Positions 53,503 to 63,053 are shown, numbered from the stretch's first letter. The stretch is DNA of 64,000 nucleotides from Methylocystis sp. (GCA_016178015.1 JACOUB010000045.1:1-64000), one strand, 5' to 3'. Program-made: numbers and translations. Notes: generated by a model from the sequence alone, not told the origin.

Positions 53503-54099
53503 ATGGCGATCATCGATCTTGCCGCCGCTGAGGGGGCGGCGCGCGCCGCAACCGAGGGGCCGGCGGCGACGCACGGAACCTTGGCGCAGGGCGGCAAACA
53601 AGAGGCAAGCTCGGACTTTCCGCCGTTCGATCCGGCCAATTTCGCGCCGCAGCTGGTGTGGCTGGCGCTGATCTTCGGCGTTCTCTACGCGCTCATGGCG
53701 CGGATTGCGCTGCCGCGCGTCGCGTCCATCTTGAGCGACCGCGAGAGCGCCATCGAGACCGATCTTTTGGCCTCCAGGGAGTTGCAGGCGAAGGCGCAAA
53801 GCGCCGCCGCCGAGAACGACGCGACCTTGCGCGCCACCAAGGCGCGGGCGCAGGCGATCGGGCGCGCGGCGCAGCAGCAGGCGAGCGCGGAGGCTGAGGC
53901 GCGCCGCGTCGCGCTGGATGCGCAGTTTTCCGCCAGGCTCAAAGCCGCCGACGCGCAGATCGCCGCAGCGAAAGCGCAGGCGCTCGCGCATGTCGAGGAC
54001 ATCGCCCAAGACGCCGCTGGTTCGATCCTCCAGAAACTGACCGGCAAGCCCGCCGACCCGAGGGCGCTGGCGGCTGCGTTGGGGGCCCTGAAGAGCTGA
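53503..54099 (+). CDS. atpG: ATP synthase F0 subunit b'
   Basis: A 198-residue peripheral stalk subunit. The N-terminal 50 residues are a variable region, then one membrane helix (LVWLALIFGVLYALMARIALP, about residues 49-69) and a long Ala/Glu/Arg-rich coiled coil. The pair of b-type subunits, b' first, is usual in alphaproteobacteria. The gene is 13 bases before the b gene. Confidence 0.88.
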   Translation: MAIIDLAAAEGAARAATEGPAATHGTLAQGGKQEASSDFPPFDPANFAPQLVWLALIFGVLYALMARIALPRVASILSDRESAIETDLLASRELQAKAQSAAAENDATLRATKARAQAIGRAAQQQASAEAEARRVALDAQFSARLKAADAQIAAAKAQALAHVEDIAQDAAGSILQKLTGKPADPRALAAALGALKS

Positions 54100-54112
54100 G
54101 AGGAAGACGGGA

Positions 54113-54595
54113 ATGCATTACGACGCCGAACTGTTCGTCGCGATCGGCTTCGCCATTTTTCTGGGCGTCTTGGGCTGGGCGGGAGCGCACCGGAGGCTGA
54201 CGGCGGCAATCGATTCGCGCGTAAATCGCATTGCGAGCGAACTGGCGGAAGCCGAACAACTGCGCGCGGAAGCCGAAGCCCTGCTCGCCTCCTTCGAGAA
54301 GAAGCGCGAAGAGACGGAAGCCGACGCCAAGGCCATCGTCGCGCAGGCGAAGTTGGAGGCCGAACTGCTCGCCAGGGAAGCGCATGAGCGCATCGCCGAG
54401 CTCGTGGAACGGCGCACGAAGCAGGTCGAGACCAAGATCGCCATGGCCGAGGCGCAGGCGACAGCGGACGTGCGCGCCGCCGCCGCCGACGCCGCGGTGA
54501 AGCTCGCCGAGACCGTGCTGCGTCAAGGCGTTGCCGGGACAGACTTCGTCGCAGCCGGCGTCGAGGAGGTGAAGGCGCTGGCGCACCGAGCGTGA
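54113..54595 (+). CDS. atpF: ATP synthase F0 subunit b
   Basis: A 160-residue peripheral stalk subunit with one N-terminal membrane helix (FVAIGFAIFLGVLGWAGA) and a coiled coil to the end. It is the last gene of this cluster; the F1 genes (atpH-A-G-D-C) are not next to it, which fits the split ATP synthase loci of Hyphomicrobiales. It ends 3 bases before the stop of the convergent gene. Confidence 0.94.
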   Translation: MHYDAELFVAIGFAIFLGVLGWAGAHRRLTAAIDSRVNRIASELAEAEQLRAEAEALLASFEKKREETEADAKAIVAQAKLEAELLAREAHERIAELVERRTKQVETKIAMAEAQATADVRAAAADAAVKLAETVLRQGVAGTDFVAAGVEEVKALAHRA

Positions 54596-54598
54596 CGC

Positions 54599-55240
54599 TC
54601 AGAGAGTGGTCGGCGGCCTAATGGCCTGCGTCAGCAAAATTGATAGGATCGAACTCTCGTCGGAGGTAGCTCGAATGCGAGCCTGAAGGCTCGCGGTCCG
54701 GGTTCCGCGTCGCTTGGACCGCGAGCCTTCAGGCTCGCAAAACGAACAAACGTCCGGCGCTCCCTTCAATTTGCATGTCGGCACCGTGGCCCCGACCCGA
54801 TAGGTCTTCGACTGCAGCACGACTCCGTCCTTTTGGCGACGCGCCGCAATGCGCAGGTTGCCGAAATAGGACCCGGGTTGGCCGGCCGGCCCCAAGATGG
54901 CGGCGCCTTCCACGCCGACCTTGATGGCGATGGCGTCGCCTTGCAGCGAGCACTCGCGCGCCATGAGGCCCAAGGTCAGTTGATAGCGCACGTCGGCGCT
55001 GTCGGCGCCGGCCGGCGCGCGCAGCGACGACGTTTTGCTTTCGACGAGAATTTCCGGGCACTCCAACGAAGCGGCGCTCGGCGGCGGTTGCCGACCCGGC
55101 GCCGCAGGCCGCGCTTCTTCGCGGTCGCCGAAAACGCCGCGGAACGGGTTCCGCCAGTCGAAGCCGTAGGCGCAGTTGGTAAACAGCGCCAAGGCCAAGG
55201 CGCCGGCGGCCAATCGTTGCAATCTAACCATTCCTCCCAT
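54599..55240 (-). CDS. Exported hypothetical protein whose C-terminus is encoded by a family A repeat
   Basis: A 213-residue frame. The first 150 residues form a signal peptide (ending in AYG, with a Cys at residue 20 in TNCAYG) and a domain with SLECPEILVESKTSSLRAPAG and ARECSLQGDAIAIKVGVEGAAILGPAGQPG that looks native. After PTCKLKGAPDVC the frame runs through repeat copy 6, giving [10 protein letters not shown]...TASLQARI and an unrelated tail. The true protein may have ended earlier and lost its stop. No function recognised. ATG at 55240 has GCGAGG before it. Confidence 0.65.
   Translation of the reverse strand: MGGMVRLQRLAAGALALALFTNCAYGFDWRNPFRGVFGDREEARPAAPGRQPPPSAASLECPEILVESKTSSLRAPAGADSADVRYQLTLGLMARECSLQGDAIAIKVGVEGAAILGPAGQPGSYFGNLRIAARRQKDGVVLQSKTYRVGATVPTCKLKGAPDVCSFCEPEGSRSKRRGTRTASLQARIRATSDESSILSILLTQAIRPPTTL
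54677..54738. repeat. Family A palindromic repeat, copy 6
   Basis: GCGAGCCTGAAGGCTCGC at 54677-54694 and GCGAGCCTTCAGGCTCGC at 54721-54738, around GGTCCGGGTTCCGCGTCGCT. Almost identical to copy 3 (27337-27398), but inside the 3' part of an open frame. Confidence 0.88.
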
Positions 55241-55301
55241 CAGACCTCGCTCCAGCGTTTTTTAAACAGCGGCTGTCCAATGTCCGCGCGCGTCGACGCG
55301 A

Positions 55302-55835
55302 TCACGGCAAATGCGCGTATCCTTCCTTGAAACCCGATAGAGACACTGGCAGGCCGACGCCCTCCTCCGGCGTCTCGTAAATGATGAAGGTCGCCGTCTT
55401 GCCCGACTTCATCTGCTCGATGAGTTTGTCTTCCATGACGACCTCGGCGATGCAGCCGGTCGGCCGACATTTCACGAAACCGGCGCGTCCAACGTCGGTT
55501 TGATCGATCTTGAGCCCGAGCCCATTCGGCAACAGCACGCCGAGCGGCGCGATGACGCGCAGCAGGCTCTTGCTGTCGCCGGTCTTGAGGACGACCACCA
55601 CCAGATTGACGTTCGGCTTGTCCTCGGCGACGACGCTCTGCACGAGAGCGCATTGTTCCTTACTGGCGGCGGGCGGCTTTTCGCAGCGCACCTCCCAGTC
55701 GCCGTGCTTGGACTTGACGACGCCCTGCGCCGTGGCGTCGACGCCGGCCAAGCCGACCGAGCAGCAAGCGGCGAGACCCGCGACCACGTGTCGCAACCAT
55801 GTTCGCGGCGGCGCCGCTCGTATCGCCGTCATCAT
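55302..55835 (-). CDS. IalB-family (invasion-associated locus B) exported protein
   Basis: A 177-residue protein with a signal peptide (residues 1-35, ending ATAQG) and the IalB fold: KHGDWEVRCEKP, CALVQSVVAED, VVVVLKTGDSK and DVGRAGFVKCRPTGCIAEVVMEDKLIEQM. Four Cys (residues about 50, 62, 123 and 128) could pair. The family is common in Hyphomicrobiales and its role outside Bartonella is unclear. The start at 55835 (or 55832) was chosen by the signal peptide; upstream in-frame residues look non-coding. Confidence 0.88.
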   Translation of the reverse strand: MMTAIRAAPPRTWLRHVVAGLAACCSVGLAGVDATAQGVVKSKHGDWEVRCEKPPAASKEQCALVQSVVAEDKPNVNLVVVVLKTGDSKSLLRVIAPLGVLLPNGLGLKIDQTDVGRAGFVKCRPTGCIAEVVMEDKLIEQMKSGKTATFIIYETPEEGVGLPVSLSGFKEGYAHLP

Positions 55836-56164
55836 TGCCCTTGGTCCCACTGGCGGCGCGTTTCCGCAAGGCCCAAAGCGTAGTCGGGGCTGAATTGGGG
55901 GGCGAGGCTCGGGCCCGCGCCGCTTTGCGAAACTGCCTAGCAAATGGTCGTAAGCTGTCAAGTTTTGCGGCAATATCGCCGCAAATGCGCGGCGCCGATA
56001 GCGCGCCGCGACGATTTGTCTGTGCCATTGTGGCGCCGCGGCAATTGCGCGAGCGCGTCGTTTGTGGTTGAACCCCGCCGGGATGCCGACTCGATCTTGT
56101 CATTAGCATGGCAAGGCGCGTTTATAACCCACCGTCAGATCCAAAGGTTCGAAAGGCCATCTTC
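55836..56164. other. Intergenic region between the ialB-type gene and coxB
   Basis: 329 bases with no open frame of native codon use and no palindromic repeat. It must contain the divergent promoters, but I see no clear boxes. Confidence 0.4.
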
Positions 56165-57031
56165 ATGCTCACCGCCAATCGACACATTATCCGCCGCGCG
56201 GCCCCGACAGCCGGCGCATTGTTTTTGGTCTTCTGGTTTGCTGGCGTCGCGGCGGCTGGAGCAGTGGGACAACCGGAGGCAGGCGGCGTCGGACTGCCCG
56301 TCATGGTTACGCCCGTCGGGCAGGAAACCCAAGCCTTCTATAATGGCGTGCTGCTGCCGATCATCAGCTTCATCGCGCTGTTTGTTTTCGCCCTTCTCGT
56401 TTATGTCGGATGGCGCTTCAACGAGCAGACCAATCCGGTCCCGTCGAAGCTGACGCACCATACCGGCCTCGAGATCACCTGGACGCTGATCCCGGTTCTC
56501 ATCCTTCTCTTCATTTCGATCCCCTCGTTCCGCCTTCTCGCGCATCAGGTCGAGATCCCCGACGCCAAAGTGACCATCAAGGCGACGGGCAACCAGTGGT
56601 ACTGGTCGTACCGATATCCCGAGGATCAAGGCGGGTTCGCCTTTGATTCGATGATGAAGCCGGAGGCCGATCTCAAGCCCGGCGACCTGCGTCTCCTCGC
56701 CGTCGACAATGAAGTGGTCGTGCCGGTGAACGAAGTCGTGAAGGTGCAAGTCGTCACCAACGACGTCATTCATTCGTTCGCCGTGCCGGCGTTCGGCGTG
56801 CGCATCGACGCCATTCCGGGGCGTTTGAACGAGACTTGGTTCAAGGCCGAGACAGAAGGCGTCTATTACGGCAGTTGCACGAACATCTGCGGCAAGGATC
56901 ACGCATTCATGCCGATCGCGGTCCGTGTCGTCAGCCACGAGAAATATGACGAATGGCTGGCCGAGGCGACCGTAAAATTCGCCAAGGCCGATGCGCCTTT
57001 GCACGTCGCCGCTGACCAAGCGCGGCGGTGA
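56165..57031 (+). CDS. coxB: Cytochrome c oxidase subunit II
   Basis: Copper-A subunit of aa3 oxidase, 288 residues, receiving electrons from cytochrome c. Signal-like N-terminus, two membrane helices (about residues 60-85 and 100-125), then the cupredoxin domain with GNQWYWSYRYPE and the Cu-A site C238-T-N-I-C242 with H246 and M249 (CTNICGKDHAFM). It opens the operon coxB-coxA-ctaB-ctaG-coxC. No fused cytochrome c domain. Confidence 0.96.
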   Translation: MLTANRHIIRRAAPTAGALFLVFWFAGVAAAGAVGQPEAGGVGLPVMVTPVGQETQAFYNGVLLPIISFIALFVFALLVYVGWRFNEQTNPVPSKLTHHTGLEITWTLIPVLILLFISIPSFRLLAHQVEIPDAKVTIKATGNQWYWSYRYPEDQGGFAFDSMMKPEADLKPGDLRLLAVDNEVVVPVNEVVKVQVVTNDVIHSFAVPAFGVRIDAIPGRLNETWFKAETEGVYYGSCTNICGKDHAFMPIAVRVVSHEKYDEWLAEATVKFAKADAPLHVAADQARR

Positions 57032-57070
57032 TCGTCCAACGCACGAACCAACGGCAAGAATTCGAGGAAC

Positions 57071-58741
57071 ATGAACATGGCGAGCTCTACCACGGTTGAC
57101 GCCCACGACCGCCCGAGGGGGCTGGGTCGCTTTCTCTTCTCCACCAATCACAAGGACATCGGCACTCTCTACATCATCGTCGCACTCATCGGCGGTCTCG
57201 TCGGCTTTCTGATGTCGATCGCGATCCGGGCCGAGCTGACGCATCCCGGCATCACCATTTTTCCGGGCCTTGCGCAACTGCTGCACGGCGTCGATCCGGC
57301 CATGGCGCTCGACGCCGGCAAGGATCTCTACAACGTGTTCATCACCGTGCATGGCGTCATCATGATTTTCTTCTTCGTCATGCCGGCGCTGATCGGCGGC
57401 TTCGCCAACTGGTTCATCCCGATCATGATCGGGGCGCCGGACATGGCGTTCCCGCGCCTCAACCTCGTTTCCTTGTGGCTGCTCGTCGGGTCGCTGGTGC
57501 TGGCGGTGCTGTCGTTGTTCGTCGAAGGCGCCCCCGGAATGCATGGCTTCTCCGGCGGCTGGACGTTCTATCCGCCGCTCTCGGCCAATTTGGGCAGTCC
57601 GGGGCCGGCGATGGACTTCGTGATCTTGGCGCTGCATCTGCTCGGCGCCTCGTCGATCCTGGGTTCGATCAACTTCATCGCCACGATCTTCAACATGCGC
57701 GCTCCCGGCATGACGCTGCACAAGATGCCGCTGTTTGCTTGGGCTATTCTGGTGACCGCCTTCCTGCTCGTCATCACCCTGCCGGTTCTCGCGGGCTGCA
57801 TCACCATGCTGCTCACCGACCGCAATTTCGGAACCTCGTTCTATGATCCGGCCGGCGGCGGCGATCCGTTGCTGTTCCAGCATCTGTTCTGGTTCTTCGG
57901 TCATCCGGAAGTCTACATCCTGATCCTGCCGTCCTTCGGCATCATCAGCCACGTCGTGTCGACTTTCTCGAAGAAGCCGGTGTTCGGCTATCTCGGCATG
58001 GCCTATGCGATGGTCGCCATCGGCTTCATCGGCTCGATCGTGTGGGCGCACCACATGTTCATCGTCGGCATGTCGCTCAACGCCCAGCGTTACTTCATGT
58101 TTGCGACGATGGTCGTCGCGGTGCCGACGGGGATCAAGATCTTCTCTTGGATCGCCACCATGTGGGGAGGCTCGATTTCTTTCCGCGCCCCGATGATTTG
58201 GGCCATGGGCTTCATCTTCGTGTTCACCATGGGCGGCGTCACCGGCGTCGTTCTCGCCAACGCTTCGGCGGATCGACAGCTGCACGAGACCCAATACCTC
58301 GTCGCGCACTTCCACTACACGATGTCGCTCGGCGCGGTGTTCGCCATCTTCACCGCGGTCTACTACTGGTTCCCGAAGATGACGGGCTATCTTTACAATG
58401 AGACCCTGTCCAAGGTGCACTTCGCGCTTCTGTTCATCGGCATCAATCTGACCTTCTTCCCGCAGCATTTCCTGGGGCTCGCCGGCATGCCGCGGCGCTA
58501 TATCGACTATCCGGACGCTTTCGAGTTGTGGAACGTCTGGTCGTCGATCGGCGCCTACATCTCCGCGGTCAGCGTCATCATCTTCTTCTATGTGATAATC
58601 GACGCCTTCGTGCGCAGGCGGGCCGCCGGCGCCAATCCTTGGGGCGTTGGCGCCACCACGCTGGAATGGACGCTGTCGTCGCCGCCGCCGTTCCATCAGT
58701 TCCAGACGTTGCCGCGCATCACGGGTTCGGGGCATCAGTGA
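57071..58741 (+). CDS. coxA: Cytochrome c oxidase subunit I
   Basis: Heme a/a3-CuB catalytic subunit, 556 residues, twelve membrane helices. [22 protein letters not shown] (heme a His), the CuB block [17 protein letters not shown] (His and cross-linked Tyr), WAHHMF and the heme ligand region HFHYTMSLG are all present. Complete copper-site residues indicate an active A-type oxidase. Confidence 0.97.
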   Translation: MNMASSTTVDAHDRPRGLGRFLFSTNHKDIGTLYIIVALIGGLVGFLMSIAIRAELTHPGITIFPGLAQLLHGVDPAMALDAGKDLYNVFITVHGVIMIFFFVMPALIGGFANWFIPIMIGAPDMAFPRLNLVSLWLLVGSLVLAVLSLFVEGAPGMHGFSGGWTFYPPLSANLGSPGPAMDFVILALHLLGASSILGSINFIATIFNMRAPGMTLHKMPLFAWAILVTAFLLVITLPVLAGCITMLLTDRNFGTSFYDPAGGGDPLLFQHLFWFFGHPEVYILILPSFGIISHVVSTFSKKPVFGYLGMAYAMVAIGFIGSIVWAHHMFIVGMSLNAQRYFMFATMVVAVPTGIKIFSWIATMWGGSISFRAPMIWAMGFIFVFTMGGVTGVVLANASADRQLHETQYLVAHFHYTMSLGAVFAIFTAVYYWFPKMTGYLYNETLSKVHFALLFIGINLTFFPQHFLGLAGMPRRYIDYPDAFELWNVWSSIGAYISAVSVIIFFYVIIDAFVRRRAAGANPWGVGATTLEWTLSSPPPFHQFQTLPRITGSGHQ

Positions 58742-58932
58742 TGAAATGGCCGGTCGGGGCGGCGCGGAAGTCACGCGCCGCTCCGGCTGGCGGAACTGAA
58801 AGCCGAGGGCGGCGCTATGAGCATTCATGGCGCCGCCGACAGTCGAGAGCCGATCGGGCCTTGCCGGAGAAGAAGCGTCCGCGCTGCTCAGCTTTTTCGG
58901 GTTTGATCGTGGCCAATCGAGCGAAGTGAGAC

Positions 58933-59865
58933 ATGAGCGACGCCTCGTTTGCAATCAATGAAAGCATGGTCCCGCGCGTGCCGATCGCGGCGCCCGGCGA
59001 CTATCTCGCGCTTCTCAAGCCGCGCGTCATGTCGCTCGTGGTGTTCACGGCGCTGGCCGGTCTGCTGCTCGCCCCCAGCCCGCCGCACCCGATTATCGGA
59101 TTTGCGTCTTTGTTGGCGATTGCCGTCGGGGCCGGCGCGTCGGGCGCGCTCAATATGTGGTACGACGCGGACATCGACGCGCTGATGAGCCGTACGCGCC
59201 AGCGTCCCATTCCGGCCGGAAGGCTGGCGCGCGAGGAAGCGCTGGCGTTCGGTCTGGTGCTGGCGGGCATGTCGGTGCTCACGCTCGGGCTGGTCGCCAA
59301 CTGGCTGGCGGCGGCGCTGCTCGCCTTCACCATCTTCTTTTATGTCGTCGTCTATACGATCTGGCTCAAACGGTTGACGCCGATGAACATCGTCATCGGC
59401 GGGGTCGCCGGGGCGTTGCCGCCGATGGTGGGTTGCGCCGCCGCTTCGGGCTCGCTTAGTCTGGCAAGCTTCGTCTTGTTTGCGATTATCTTCATCTGGA
59501 CGCCGCCGCACTTTTGGGCGCTGGCCTTGCTCAGAAGCGAGGATTATGGCCGCGCTGGCGTTCCGATGTTGCCCAATGTCGCCGGACCCGACCGCACGCG
59601 GCTTGAGATTTTGGCCTATTCCATCTTGCTTGCGCCGATCGGGGCGCTGCCGTACCTGCTCGGTTTCGCGTCGGCGGTCTATGGCGTCGTGGCGATCGGC
59701 TGCGGTCTCGCGCTCGCCCGTCTCGCTTGGACAGTTTTCCGCGAGCGCCGTGGCGACGTTGCAACGAGCGCGGCGCGGCGTCTGTTCCTGTTCTCGATTA
59801 TCTATCTGTTCTCGCTCTTTTTGACGCTGGTGGTCGAACGCCTCGCCAGTCCGTGGTTCGGCTGA
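58933..59865 (+). CDS. ctaB: Protoheme IX farnesyltransferase
   Basis: Makes heme O from heme B, the first step to heme A of the oxidase. A 310-residue UbiA-type membrane protein with Asp-rich motifs [23 protein letters not shown] and a later [27 protein letters not shown] start region; follows coxA after 191 bases. Confidence 0.95.
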   Translation: MSDASFAINESMVPRVPIAAPGDYLALLKPRVMSLVVFTALAGLLLAPSPPHPIIGFASLLAIAVGAGASGALNMWYDADIDALMSRTRQRPIPAGRLAREEALAFGLVLAGMSVLTLGLVANWLAAALLAFTIFFYVVVYTIWLKRLTPMNIVIGGVAGALPPMVGCAAASGSLSLASFVLFAIIFIWTPPHFWALALLRSEDYGRAGVPMLPNVAGPDRTRLEILAYSILLAPIGALPYLLGFASAVYGVVAIGCGLALARLAWTVFRERRGDVATSAARRLFLFSIIYLFSLFLTLVVERLASPWFG

Positions 59866-59935
59866 GCGCGGCGAAGGGAATTTCTATTCGTATAGCGAGA
59901 CAAGGCGTGACGAGGCGAGACGGGACAATGAGCAG

Positions 59936-60121
59936 ATGATGGCAGCGCAGACGCCCAAAGGAACAAACGAAAAGAAAGGAATTGTTCTGACGCCGGAACA
60001 GGCGCGGAGCCGGCGGGCGCGCAATATCGCCATCGGCTTGGCGGTGGCGTTGTTCATCGCGCTGTTTTACTTAGTGACCATCGTCAAGCTTGGCGGCGGC
60101 GTCGCTCGCTTGCCGGCATGA
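59936..60121 (+). CDS. Small cytochrome oxidase operon membrane protein (CoxF-like)
   Basis: A 61-residue protein with a charged N-terminus (LTPEQARSRRARNIAIG) and one membrane helix (LAVALFIALFYLVTIVKLG). Such proteins between ctaB and ctaG are normal in alphaproteobacteria and are called CoxF. Starts at ATG 59936 or 59939. Confidence 0.85.
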   Translation: MMAAQTPKGTNEKKGIVLTPEQARSRRARNIAIGLAVALFIALFYLVTIVKLGGGVARLPA

Positions 60122-60131
60122 GATCGCGATC

Positions 60132-60746
60132 ATGAGTTCTGACGCCACCCAAAAACAAACGCGAGCCCGGCGCAAAGCTGCAAGCTTTGCCGTTTTGGGC
60201 GCGGCGGCGATGCTCGCTTTGTCGTTCGCCTCGGCGCCGCTCTATCGGATGTTTTGCGCCGCGACGGGTTTCGGCGGCAAGACGCAGGTCGCCAAGGTCG
60301 CGCCGGCGCGGATGGGCGAACGCACCCTGACGGTGCGCTTCGACGCCAATGTCGCGCGCGATCTGCCGTGGCGTTTCGAACCCGAGGTCGCCAAGCTAAC
60401 CCTGCGCACCGGCCAGACGGCGACCGTTATCTATAAGGTCGCCAATCTTTCGGACCACGAGACCAGGGGCGTCGCCGCCTATAACGTCAGCCCGGAACAG
60501 GCCGGCGCCTATTTCGACAAGCTGGTTTGTTTCTGTTTCCAGGAGCAGAAACTCGCCGCGCGCGAAAGCGCCGAATGGCCGGTGGTGTTTTTTCTCGATC
60601 CGGCCTTGGAGTCCGACGCGATGATGCGGCGAGTCGAGGAAGTGACGCTGTCCTACTCGTTCTTTGCGGCCAAGTCGGCGCCGCCGGCGGCGTCAGCCGC
60701 GCCGACCAGGACCATGAGCGAGGCGGCAGAAAAACCGAAATCGTGA
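60132..60746 (+). CDS. ctaG: Cytochrome c oxidase assembly protein CtaG (Cox11)
   Basis: Copper chaperone that loads CuB. 204 residues; one N-terminal helix (about 18-38, AFAV-like) then a beta domain with the copper-binding C133-F-C135 (VCFCFQEQ) and FFLDPALES. It follows the CoxF-like gene by 10 bases. Confidence 0.94.
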   Translation: MSSDATQKQTRARRKAASFAVLGAAAMLALSFASAPLYRMFCAATGFGGKTQVAKVAPARMGERTLTVRFDANVARDLPWRFEPEVAKLTLRTGQTATVIYKVANLSDHETRGVAAYNVSPEQAGAYFDKLVCFCFQEQKLAARESAEWPVVFFLDPALESDAMMRRVEEVTLSYSFFAAKSAPPAASAAPTRTMSEAAEKPKS

Positions 60747-60839
60747 TGAGTTTTCCCATGGGCTGTTCGGGCGCGTGGGATGGGGAGCGAAAATCTTGGT
60801 GAAACTTGCCGGCGATCCGGCGCAGCGAAGGAAAAGACC

Positions 60840-61700
60840 ATGGCCAACGGACACGCGAAACCAGACCACGACTATCATATCGTCGAGCCCAGCCCGTGGC
60901 CGCTCATCGGCGCTGTCGGGGCGTTGTTCACGGCGATTGGCGCCATCTTGTGGATGAAGGGCTTGCCCATTGCCGGGATCAAGATCGGCAGCGCCGTGTT
61001 CGGCGTCGGTCTTTTTGGCATTCTCTTCACCATGTATGGGTGGTGGGCGGACGTCGTCAACGAGGCCGAGTATCAAGGCCATCACACGCCGGTCGTGCGG
61101 CTTCACCACCGCTACGGCATGATTCTGTTCATCGTCTCGGAGGTGATGTTCTTCGTCGCCTGGTTCTGGGCTTACTTCAATTCCAGCATCTTTCCCGCCG
61201 ATCCTGCGCAAGTCATGCGCTTGGGGCTGTTCCAAGGCGTGTGGCCGCCGCAGGGAATCGAGGTGCTGAATCCGTGGCATTTGCCGCTGCTCAATACCGT
61301 CATTCTGCTCACGTCCGGCGCAACCGTCACCTGGGCGCATCATGGTCTGCTGCGCAATGACCGCGGGGTTCTCAAGAAGGGCCTCCTCCTGACGATCGCG
61401 CTGGGGCTGCTGTTTACCTCCATTCAGGCCTATGAGTTTGCGCACGCGCCGTTCGCTTTCAAAGGCTCGATCTACGGATCGACCTTCTTCATGGCGACGG
61501 GCTTTCATGGCCTGCATGTCATCATCGGCACGATTTTCCTGATCGTGTGTCTGTTGCGCGCCCAGCGTGGACAGTTCAAGCCTGAACAGCATCTCGGCTT
61601 CGAATTCGCCGCCTGGTATTGGCACTTCGTCGACGTTGTTTGGCTTTTCCTGTTCTCCTGCATATATGTGTGGGGAACATGGGGCGGAACGTTCGAATGA
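60840..61700 (+). CDS. coxC: Cytochrome c oxidase subunit III
   Basis: A 286-residue membrane subunit with seven helices that stabilises subunit I. EVMFFVAWFWAYFNSS, FMATGFHGLHVIIGTIF and FEFAAWYWHFVDVVWLFLF are family blocks. The start is ATG at 60840. Confidence 0.96.
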   Translation: MANGHAKPDHDYHIVEPSPWPLIGAVGALFTAIGAILWMKGLPIAGIKIGSAVFGVGLFGILFTMYGWWADVVNEAEYQGHHTPVVRLHHRYGMILFIVSEVMFFVAWFWAYFNSSIFPADPAQVMRLGLFQGVWPPQGIEVLNPWHLPLLNTVILLTSGATVTWAHHGLLRNDRGVLKKGLLLTIALGLLFTSIQAYEFAHAPFAFKGSIYGSTFFMATGFHGLHVIIGTIFLIVCLLRAQRGQFKPEQHLGFEFAAWYWHFVDVVWLFLFSCIYVWGTWGGTFE

Positions 61701-61761
61701 AGCCGCGCAGGCGGATTGATGCTTCATGAAGCGCGCCTTTAGGGGCGTTTACGCAAAATCG

Positions 61762-61786
61762 ACGGTCACGGCGCGTCCGTGACCGT
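61762..61786. terminator. Hairpin after coxC
   Basis: A perfect 10-base stem ACGGTCACGG/CCGTGACCGT (61762-61771 with 61777-61786), loop CGCGT. There is no T-run after it, so it may stabilise or attenuate more than terminate. Confidence 0.5.
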
Positions 61787-61808
61787 TCGCGTTTAAGACG
61801 AGGAAGTC

Positions 61809-62183
61809 ATGTCGGTTCCTGAGTATCCTCCGGTCTCTCCTTATGTGACTGGAGTCGTCGGGAGATGTCCGCGTTGCGGCAAGGGTCGGCTGTTCTCGGG
61901 TCTGCTCGCTCTGGCGCCGTCGTGCGAGGTCTGCGGGCTCGATTATTCTTTCGCCGATTCAGGCGACGGGCCGGCGATGTTCGTGATGCTGATCGCCGGG
62001 TTCATCGTTCTTGGCGCCGCGCTCTGGTTGGAGGTCGCCTATCAGCCGCCCTACTGGCTCCATGCGCTCATTTTCCTGCCGTTTTCGGTGCTCGTGTGCA
62101 TTGGTCTTCTGCGGCCGACCAAGGGGCTACTGATCACCTTGCAATATTTCCACAAAGCCGAAGAAGGCCGGCGCGTGGAATGA
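61809..62183 (+). CDS. DUF983 family protein
   Basis: A 124-residue protein with two Cys pairs (CPRCGKG and CEVCGLD, likely zinc) and two membrane helices (FVMLIAGFIVLGAALWLEV and LHALIFLPFSVLVCIGLL). DUF983 proteins are fixed neighbours of SURF1 in alphaproteobacteria and are thought to help oxidase assembly. The stop overlaps the SURF1 start. Confidence 0.9.
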   Translation: MSVPEYPPVSPYVTGVVGRCPRCGKGRLFSGLLALAPSCEVCGLDYSFADSGDGPAMFVMLIAGFIVLGAALWLEVAYQPPYWLHALIFLPFSVLVCIGLLRPTKGLLITLQYFHKAEEGRRVE

Positions 62184-62920
62184 ACGCCAGACTGCGCGCC
62201 TTGGGGTGGCCGGCTCTGTGCACGGCTGCGGCGGCGGTTCTTCTCGTCAGCCTCGGCGCATGGCAGTTGCGGCGGCTGAGTTGGAAGGAAGCGCTGATCG
62301 CTCGCTTGGAGACGCGCGCCCGCGCCGAGCCGGGCGCCTTGCCGCCCCGAAGCCAATGGCCGGGTCTGCGCGCCGACGATTACGAATATCGGCATGTCCG
62401 CGCCGCCGGGCGTTTCGACCTCGATCGCGAGGCGCTGATCTTCTCGAAGCCGCCCGCGGGCGGCGGGCCGGAGCCGGGCTATCTGGTGCTGACGCCATTC
62501 GTTCTCGACGATGGCGGCGTCGTGCTCGTCGATCGCGGCTTTCTCCCGTCCTCCAAAACCGGAACCGACCTGCGCCGGCGCGAGCCCGCCGGCGCCGTGA
62601 CGATTGCCGGTCTGTTGCGGGCGCCGCAAGCGCGCAACGCCTTCACCCCCGCCGACGCTCCCGAGAAGGGGGTGTGGTATACCAGCGATCCGCTGAAGAT
62701 CGCCGCATCTCTGCAAATCGCCGACGCGGCGCCGTTCAGCATCGATCTGGACGCGCCCGCGGCGCCGACCCGCGGCGCCGATGGCCTGCCCCGCCCCTCT
62801 CCCGTGGACGCCGAAATCTCCAACAACCATCTTGCCTACGCGGTGACGTGGTTTGGCTTGGCCGTGGCCGTCGCAGGGGTGTTTGCCGTTTATGCCTATG
62901 GCGCGTTGAAGCGGGTGTGA
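62180..62920 (+). CDS. SURF1 family oxidase assembly protein
   Basis: A 246-residue protein with one helix at each end (WPALCTAAAAVLLVSLGAWQLRRL and HLAYAVTWFGLAVAVAGVFAVYAYGALK). SURF1 binds heme A and helps insert it into subunit I. The blocks LGAWQLRRLSWKE, VDRGFLPSS and ISNNHLAYAVTWFGLA are typical. The start overlaps the DUF983 stop by four bases (ATGA). Confidence 0.94.
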   Translation: MNARLRALGWPALCTAAAAVLLVSLGAWQLRRLSWKEALIARLETRARAEPGALPPRSQWPGLRADDYEYRHVRAAGRFDLDREALIFSKPPAGGGPEPGYLVLTPFVLDDGGVVLVDRGFLPSSKTGTDLRRREPAGAVTIAGLLRAPQARNAFTPADAPEKGVWYTSDPLKIAASLQIADAAPFSIDLDAPAAPTRGADGLPRPSPVDAEISNNHLAYAVTWFGLAVAVAGVFAVYAYGALKRV

Positions 62921-62976
62921 GGCGCTGGTATACGGCCTTGTTTCGTGACTCCCCCGCGTCGGCTCGAGCGTACGGG

Positions 62977-63053
62977 CGTCATTGCGAGCGAAGCGAAGCA
63001 ATCCACCCAGCGCGCAATGCCCTGGATTGCTTCGCCGGCGGCTCGCAATGACG
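62977..63053. repeat. Rhizobiales-type palindromic repeat, family E
   Basis: CGTCATTGCGAGCGAAGCGA at the left and GGCTCGCAATGACG at the right are inverted copies, with AGCAATCCA and TGGATTGCT as a second inner pair. One copy between SURF1 and thrC. Confidence 0.85.

Noticed and set aside
58741-58929. A 62-codon frame starting in the coxA stop (ATGA)
   Set aside because: Extremely Arg-rich, no hydrophobic segment or known family; more likely spacer before ctaB. The overlap alone is weak evidence.
56135-58954. A 939-codon open frame on the complement of coxB-coxA
   Set aside because: It mirrors two certain genes in a GC-rich genome; the translated sequence is Arg/His/Asp-rich with no domain, as expected of an antisense shadow.
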